Shown here one piece after another: positions 58,679-64,000 of a stretch of 64,000 bases of DNA. Each line of letters opens with the position of its first letter. Position 1 is the first letter of the stretch. Under the pieces are notes generated by a model, which saw nothing but the letters and a program-made list of their open reading frames with translations, was not told the origin of the DNA and ran no database searches. The translations under genes and the position numbers were made by a program. The stretch comes from Atherinomorus stipes. Lineage: Eukaryota; Chordata; Actinopteri; Atheriniformes; Atherinidae. The stretch is taken from NCBI GenBank assembly GCA_023101725.1, contig JALJCO010012873.1, positions 124,001-188,000 on the forward strand. The letters are read 5' to 3'.

Positions 58679-59266
58679 CTTTGGTGGAACAGCTGGTCCA
58701 GAGGCGTATAAAGCCAAGCTCGGGGGCGCGTCTGTGATGTAGGTCTTTTTGGGGCCTGGGGGCTGGTATGCTTGGGCCGGCACCGATTCAGGTCTTCTGG
58801 AGCCTACTCCGCCTATCTGGGGTGCTCCTGGGTGTTGTTGATCCTGATGCGCCATCGGTGAGAATCCAGGCTGCGGTGGTCCGTAAGCAAAGTCAGGACC
58901 TTTGGGCTGAGCCGGCATGTACTGCACCTGCGCAGGACTGCGAATCGGCTGTTGGCCGATATGGTGCCCCATGGGGGCTTGGTGCTGGGGTCCGGGTTGG
59001 GCTGACCTCACCTGGACATTGAAAGTAGGCTGGCTTGGGGTTGATGCTGTGGTGTAGGAGGCGGGGACGGGCTGAGGAGCCATTTGGCTTTGTGGCTTAG
59101 CCACCGGGCTGCCGGAGGACGGTGGGATGTATGAGACTGCTCCAGAAGTCTGAGGTTTTGGCGTGGACTTCTTGGTTGCAGTCAAAGGTGGCTGAGTTGG
59201 GATGACCATGCGCTTATAACCAGTCACAGGAGCATTGGGGGTGGAGCCAGCTGAGGACCCAGCATT
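58679..59266 (-). CDS. lpp: LPP exon, proline-rich linker (internal exon)
   Basis: Internal coding exon of LPP, a zyxin-family adaptor that links actin and VASP-type partners at focal adhesions and also shuttles to the nucleus. Read on the minus strand it begins after a pyrimidine-rich acceptor ending in TTTTTCAG and ends at CCAAAG followed by GTATGT. That is 588 bp, or 196 codons, phase 0 at both ends. It carries the LPP signatures GYKRMVIPTQPPLTATKK near the start, PVPASYTTASTPSQPTFNV in the middle and GPKKTYITD near the end, all within Pro/Gln-rich disordered sequence. Order and spacing agree with the linker between the N-terminal proline motifs and the LIM domains. The open frame runs past the acceptor into the intron for about 46 codons; that part lacks family similarity and is excluded. 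Zyxin and TRIP6 are the alternatives, but these motifs are the ones I know from LPP. Confidence 0.93.
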
Positions 59267-62200
59267 CTGAAAAATGGCAGAAAGAAATGACTCAATAAAA
59301 ATCAAGTTTCTGAAACTCAAGTTAAAGAAAAATTTCCTCACTTGACCCATCTTTCCCCGGGTAACAAGAGCTGAATTCCTGTTGGCCCACATTCTGTTGA
59401 CCAACCAGATTAATCCAAGTCACCTCTGTCGGGTCTGAAGTTTGACGTATCAAGACATAATTTAACACCCCCCGTCCTTACCAGGTCTTGAATTAGATAA
59501 ATACAACCCCAGAAAAACATGACATATGACACTTATTATCTATTCAACAAATAAATAAAAAAATTAATAAAAAACTATCCTCATTGCTTCCATAGGAATG
59601 CAGAGGGGAAATAGCAGCCAGGTGCAGGTAATCAAATGCACTTAATCAAATCATCACCAGCAAGCATAAACAAGTCTATACAGTAGGCCTCTTATGCATC
59701 AAGCTGACAAGTGGCCATCAGGTGTTGGAGCACCAATACTGACTCTTGCATTGCAAAATGGAATAGACCTGAATTGATCCTCCATGGGGAACTTCAGGCG
59801 TTACAGCAGAAAAAAACAACAAATAGGTGAATAATAAAAGATCAATAAATAAATACACGTGATAAAAGTATACAATACAAAAAAATAACATTAAAAACAT
59901 GGAGAGCCATTTAAAGGTGCAAAAGGATGCTACATGCTACATCATCAGACTCCTACAGAAAGACTTCTTGGCTGATTCAACTTAAGAAATTAGCATCCAT
60001 TACTGGGCAGGAGCTTTCCGTGCGAGTGGCCGTTCAGTGTCGAGGCAGCAGTGAAAATCTAAGGGCATACTGTAACCGGTCTCATTTACCATCTTCATCT
60101 TCATTTCTCCAAAATTAGTAACACAACAATGTGGCCCTATTACTTTAAAAAAAGGAAAGAAAAAAACAAAAACAAAGACCAGCTGATAATTATGACATCC
60201 AGTCAGACTGAACCAGTAAAGTATGGACACCTTGAACACATGTAGGGCAGGGGTACTCCAGGACCAGGATTGAGAAACACTGCTTTACTGCCTGTTACAT
60301 CCTCCACCAGAGGAGAGAACATTGTTGTTCTCAAGGCCATGAAGTCATGTTTTTGCGGACCTGGTTGGGAAGTCCTGCATCTAGTTCTTGACACATCAGC
60401 AGAACTTTGTTATTGTGAGGCTCTGAGAAATGTTGTGTGATTGGCCAAAAATCTGAGTCCACTTGTTTGTTCCGGATCAGAGTCTGTTAGCGCGTTCACA
60501 ACTCCCCTAAACGAAGCAGACTTTTCAAGCAAACGGACTCTAATTCGAACCAAGAAAGCTTTGTGAATGCGCTCTTATAGATTTTGGAAGAACTTGTACA
60601 GAAAGGACACTTCCACTGTTTCATGTACCTTAATAGAAATCACGTGCATATAAAAGCAACACTACCATGTTAAACACAGTAATGTGGCAGAAACATTAAA
60701 ATAATACCATAAATAAACTTTTCTCTCAACATCCTTAGAAAACATCCAAAATACATCCAAACTCAACTTTGTCCTTTTAGAGGAGAAAAATCTTCAAAGA
60801 TGTCCATGCAGCGCCTTCGATGCTTTCCTCCATGTTTTCAGAGGCCAAACACTACAAACTGTGTCTGAGGGAATGCTGTTGCTTTTCCAGGCAAGGAGCA
60901 GCATCACCGTGAGTTTTTTAAAGTGCGATAATTACAATTTTACAATAATTAAAATCTGAAACCGGAATACTAACCGTCAGGAATTACTGTATACCCCGAT
61001 TTATCTTTTTATTGGTAACTGTTACATCCCTATTGTGTACAGACGACACTTTGCCCCAAAATGTGACGGTGAAGGCATGGGTCTGCTTTATTATGTATTC
61101 TACAGCCTTTTACTGTTAATGTGGTTCATGCTTTAAAAGATTATCCACCCAGCCTCCCTCTGCTGTAAGGCTACCTCGACAGCAAAGGCTCTGCACTGTC
61201 CACGACTACATATAATCTATGGCTAATAAAGCAGGAGGAGGGGGGAATAAATTGCTTGGCAGAGGATACTATGACAGCAGATTGGCAACGGCAAGCGACA
61301 CTTGTGCTGACTGCAGCTGCTTGGACAGTAAAGATGTTAAATCACTGAAATTTGTGGCGCTGGTGTTCCTGGGAAGAGATGGCTGTAAAGCAGCAACACC
61401 CCTCCGCTGAGACTCTGGCTGTCTGAATGACTGGAGCAGTTTCACCAGAAACAGATGCACAGGCAAAACCAGAACAAAACACAGCAAATAACAATAACAG
61501 GCAGGATGACGAGGCTTCACTGAGGTGTCAGAGACTTCTGCCCCAAGTGTCTCTCATGTAAGTAATAAGTGTTTTCCACCAGCACCACGTATCGGTGTCA
61601 GACGTTCAGCCATTCTAAAAAGGTCTATCATTAACCTTGGATGGCCTTATTAGGTTACTGCCTGAAGCCAAAAAATCAGAGTCAATTACTAAATTTGCAG
61701 CAGTGCGGGAACAAAAATGAACACTTGTAGTCTTGCCTTACAAAATGGGCCAGAGCAACAACTCCAATTGATCTCCTCCAAAAGGTGATCAAAGCCTGCT
61801 GCACTTAAATTTCACAAACGGCGATGTTTTCCTTCACGGCCGCGCTCCCCTTCTCAAGGCGCGTTCAGCTGAAGAAAATAAAAAGGGAAAACCACTTATA
61901 TTCTCACTTTATCAGTGAGAAAGTACACAGCTCTGTGATCCTCCTAATGCATTGTGATAAAAAAGAATTCCAAGTTTTGGTAAATGCATCAACTTTGTCT
62001 AAATCCCATCTAATCTAAGTCAGAGGGGAGCCCCTAAGGAACCATTAAAAGCTCCAGAAAATATTTTCTGCTCTCGCTCAGCTTTCTGTCTCAGTGATTA
62101 GCGCTGATGTTTATTTAAAAGTGTCTGTCTGCATATGTATGGAAACAGCTCCACTATGCCCTTTAGGAAGCGATATTACTTAATTTAAATGTTTCATGGG

Positions 62201-64000
62201 TTTTAAATACTCTAGATTATTAATTTATCTTGAAGGCCTTAGAACCTAACAGTAACATTTAGTTTGCAGAGCAGTGGAAATGCAAATTGGCCTCCTCAAA
62301 ATAATTACACTGTCATGGTGCGTTTTCCACAAATTACATTAAGAGAATGGATTCATGCCTTTCTGAGGGTGATGAAACTAATCAAACGAGCAGAATCTGA
62401 ACAAAAATGTCTCTGTAGTGGAAAAGATTTTACAAATTAAATAAAGTTTGCTCTATATTTGACCAGTTAACGTAGGTGAGAACACTCACAGATCAAATAC
62501 TGGTGAGATTAATAGGATGGATATTACACAGAAGTACAGATAATCACAGACAGCTGGAAAACCAGAGGGGAAAAACTGAATGCATGAGACTTAAAGGAGA
62601 GTGTTACATGGAAATGTAAGGAAAAAAGCAGTGATGGCAACTCGCTCAGTTTGGGATGATATATATTCATGTTATTATGATGTTATTCTGTTTTGAAGCC
62701 AAAAATAAACAATTTTTTTTTCTACTGTTGTGTTCCCACTCCTGCAGAATTCCAGGTTTTTACAATGTTTTTGCAATTTTGAAATGTTTCCCCACCTTTA
62801 CTGTGACCTAAAACCTGGACAATTAGACTAAAAATAACACAACTAAAAATAACACATATGTTAGGAGAAAAAATAGCTGTTTGCAGAAGTATAAACCACA
62901 TATTCAAATACATGAAAACTGGATTTTCTGCCAAAATTTGATGAAAACGCAAGATGAGGAGCAGCAGGAATTTCTAGAAACTTCTGGAAATCTCTGAGGT
63001 CGAACTGAAGACAGAAACCTTCTCTGTCCAGCTGCAGTCTACAATCCAGTCTCCGAACAGCACGTGAAGGAAAACGCTTCTATTCAGATGAAACCAAGGT
63101 TGAACTTCTCAGCCACGACAGAGAATGTGCATGTGACGTCACAAAGCATGTGACCGCCATGTTGGTTATTGTTTACATCCACAGGCAGGATTCCAGTGAG
63201 CTATGCTTTAAGAACATGTTTTTAAAAAAGGCACAAAAAAGAGAAATGTTCTTACCGCGACAAGCTCACAAAAGAAGCAAGGACTCATTATGATGCAAAG
63301 ATAATGAATGTTAACATAGATTCTTTTGAGCTGCCAAAAAAGGAACGGACTACTTTAGATACGTCCCCCCCCCCCCCGGTCTAACCATGGCCATCAGTGC
63401 ATACGGCACTGCATATGGAGATCTTCCTTCCGCAAAGCGCCCGTGCAAGTTCGTCTGCCGCGGCTTCCGTAGTGTCGTGAACTTGCATGAGCGTGCATCG
63501 CGGAAGTACAGTAAGATGTTCTACTGTTTAGGCCATAAAAACAATGAAAGTTGCCATAAAAGAGTTTGTTTCGAATAAATTGTGGACGCTACCCACTCAG
63601 GACACTTGGATTACATTGGACGAGCAGTATGGAGGAATATCGCCAAGCTGTTGTGGACTTTTATGGACCTTTTTGTTTCAAGCAACGGTGAACTCCATTA
63701 TATGAAAGTTGGGGGAAAAAGAAAACCTGTCCGATCTACGGCTGCATTTGAGATATTAAAAAAGTGCTCCACATTGTTGCTCAGCAGGAGGGTGAGTAGA
63801 AAATGAAGGCACATCATTCTGTGGGTGTACTAGTCCTTTAAATTGTTGTAAAGTCTTGATTTACTTTGTTTACTGTGACATTTCTGTGTTGTATGAATTT
63901 CAGGGCAGACTGATATTTTTTGAGTATTTTTTCCTTTACATATTATTATTATGTTATTTCATGAACTGTGTCATTTTAAAATGAAGGTGGACCCAAGGAA
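59267..64000 (-). other. lpp: LPP upstream intron, partial
   Basis: Sequence 5' (in gene sense) of the proline-rich exon. No N-terminal LPP exon (poly-proline FPPPPP-type motifs) was recognised, so the preceding exon lies beyond 64000. Short degenerate transposon pieces are present: about 59595-59790 resembles the leader of fish Tc1-type elements, 60248-60290 a hAT-like terminus, and 63065-63130 a Tc1 core. A C-run of about 14 sits near 63366. The rest shows nothing I can name. Confidence 0.6.
63065..63130 (+). pseudogene. Tc1-like transposase fragment
   Basis: The plus strand reads approximately FYSDETKVELLSHD, resembling the first catalytic segment (SDETKIELFG) of salmonid-type Tc1 transposases. 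Very short remnant. Confidence 0.45.

Noticed and set aside
59267..59404. Extension of the LPP proline-rich exon upstream to a Met near 59404
   Set aside because: The extension lacks LPP similarity and is preceded by a good acceptor at the 59267/59266 border, so the open frame is intronic read-through.
61219..61410. Open frame beginning MANKAGGGGNKLLGRG
   Set aside because: No recognised family, no conserved splice context and no supporting codon pattern.
63387..63806. Two short plus-strand open frames near the window end
   Set aside because: The region starts with 'gtgacgtcacaaagcatgtgaccgcc', which reads like a dispersed repeat. No protein family recognised and no splice evidence.
1..64000. 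CRISPR array, operon or bacterial defence system
   Set aside because: No evenly spaced short repeats with unique spacers and no bacterial gene layout; the sequence is vertebrate intronic DNA.

Overview
The window looks like teleost fish genomic DNA. It has large introns, interspersed DNA transposons and LINEs of types common in fish, tRNA-derived SINE heads, and many microsatellites and homopolymer runs. No species name can be supported from the sequence alone.

The only host gene I can support is LPP (LIM-domain 'lipoma preferred partner', a zyxin-family focal-adhesion adaptor), on the minus strand. Two exons are visible: a 588-bp proline-rich linker exon (58679-59266) and a 97-bp exon just before the first LIM domain (26957-27053). 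Both have canonical splice sites and matching phase. The intron between them is 31,625 bp. The exons encoding the LIM domains must lie below position 1 and the N-terminal exons above 64000, because I found neither inside the window. So nearly everything else here is intronic.

Layout. 1-9000: intron with two copies of one MITE family (3047-3543, 4536-5116) and a hAT-like MITE (3802-4294). 9030-14790: an old L1-type LINE 3' end, split by a composite insertion that contains a PIF/Harbinger relic and by an RTE-like LINE with a 13-bp target-site duplication. 15100-16820: a 45-bp minisatellite and a fold-back repeat. 22200-26520: a Tc1-type relic, then a young 5'-truncated L1-type LINE flanked by direct repeats of about 220 bp. 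26957-27053: LPP exon. 31100-32250: two tRNA-like SINE heads around a long palindrome. 35070-36170: a 1.1-kb purine-only-like minisatellite. 38800-41510: RTE-like relic and hAT-like repeat. 44118-44592: mariner-like MITE. 46291-49440: a Tc1-like element next to a relic of a second Tc1 family, then a LINE relic. 49800-53125: minus-strand SINE, tandem repeat of about 345 bp, L2-like fragment and a TIR element. 58679-59266: LPP exon.

I found no new gene system. The most striking structure is the LINE at 24114-26299, bounded by a nearly identical direct repeat of about 220 bp. Next are the nested transposons at 9-15 kb, the palindrome at 31.5 kb and the purine tract at 35 kb. All clade assignments rest on remembered family motifs; no database search was run.
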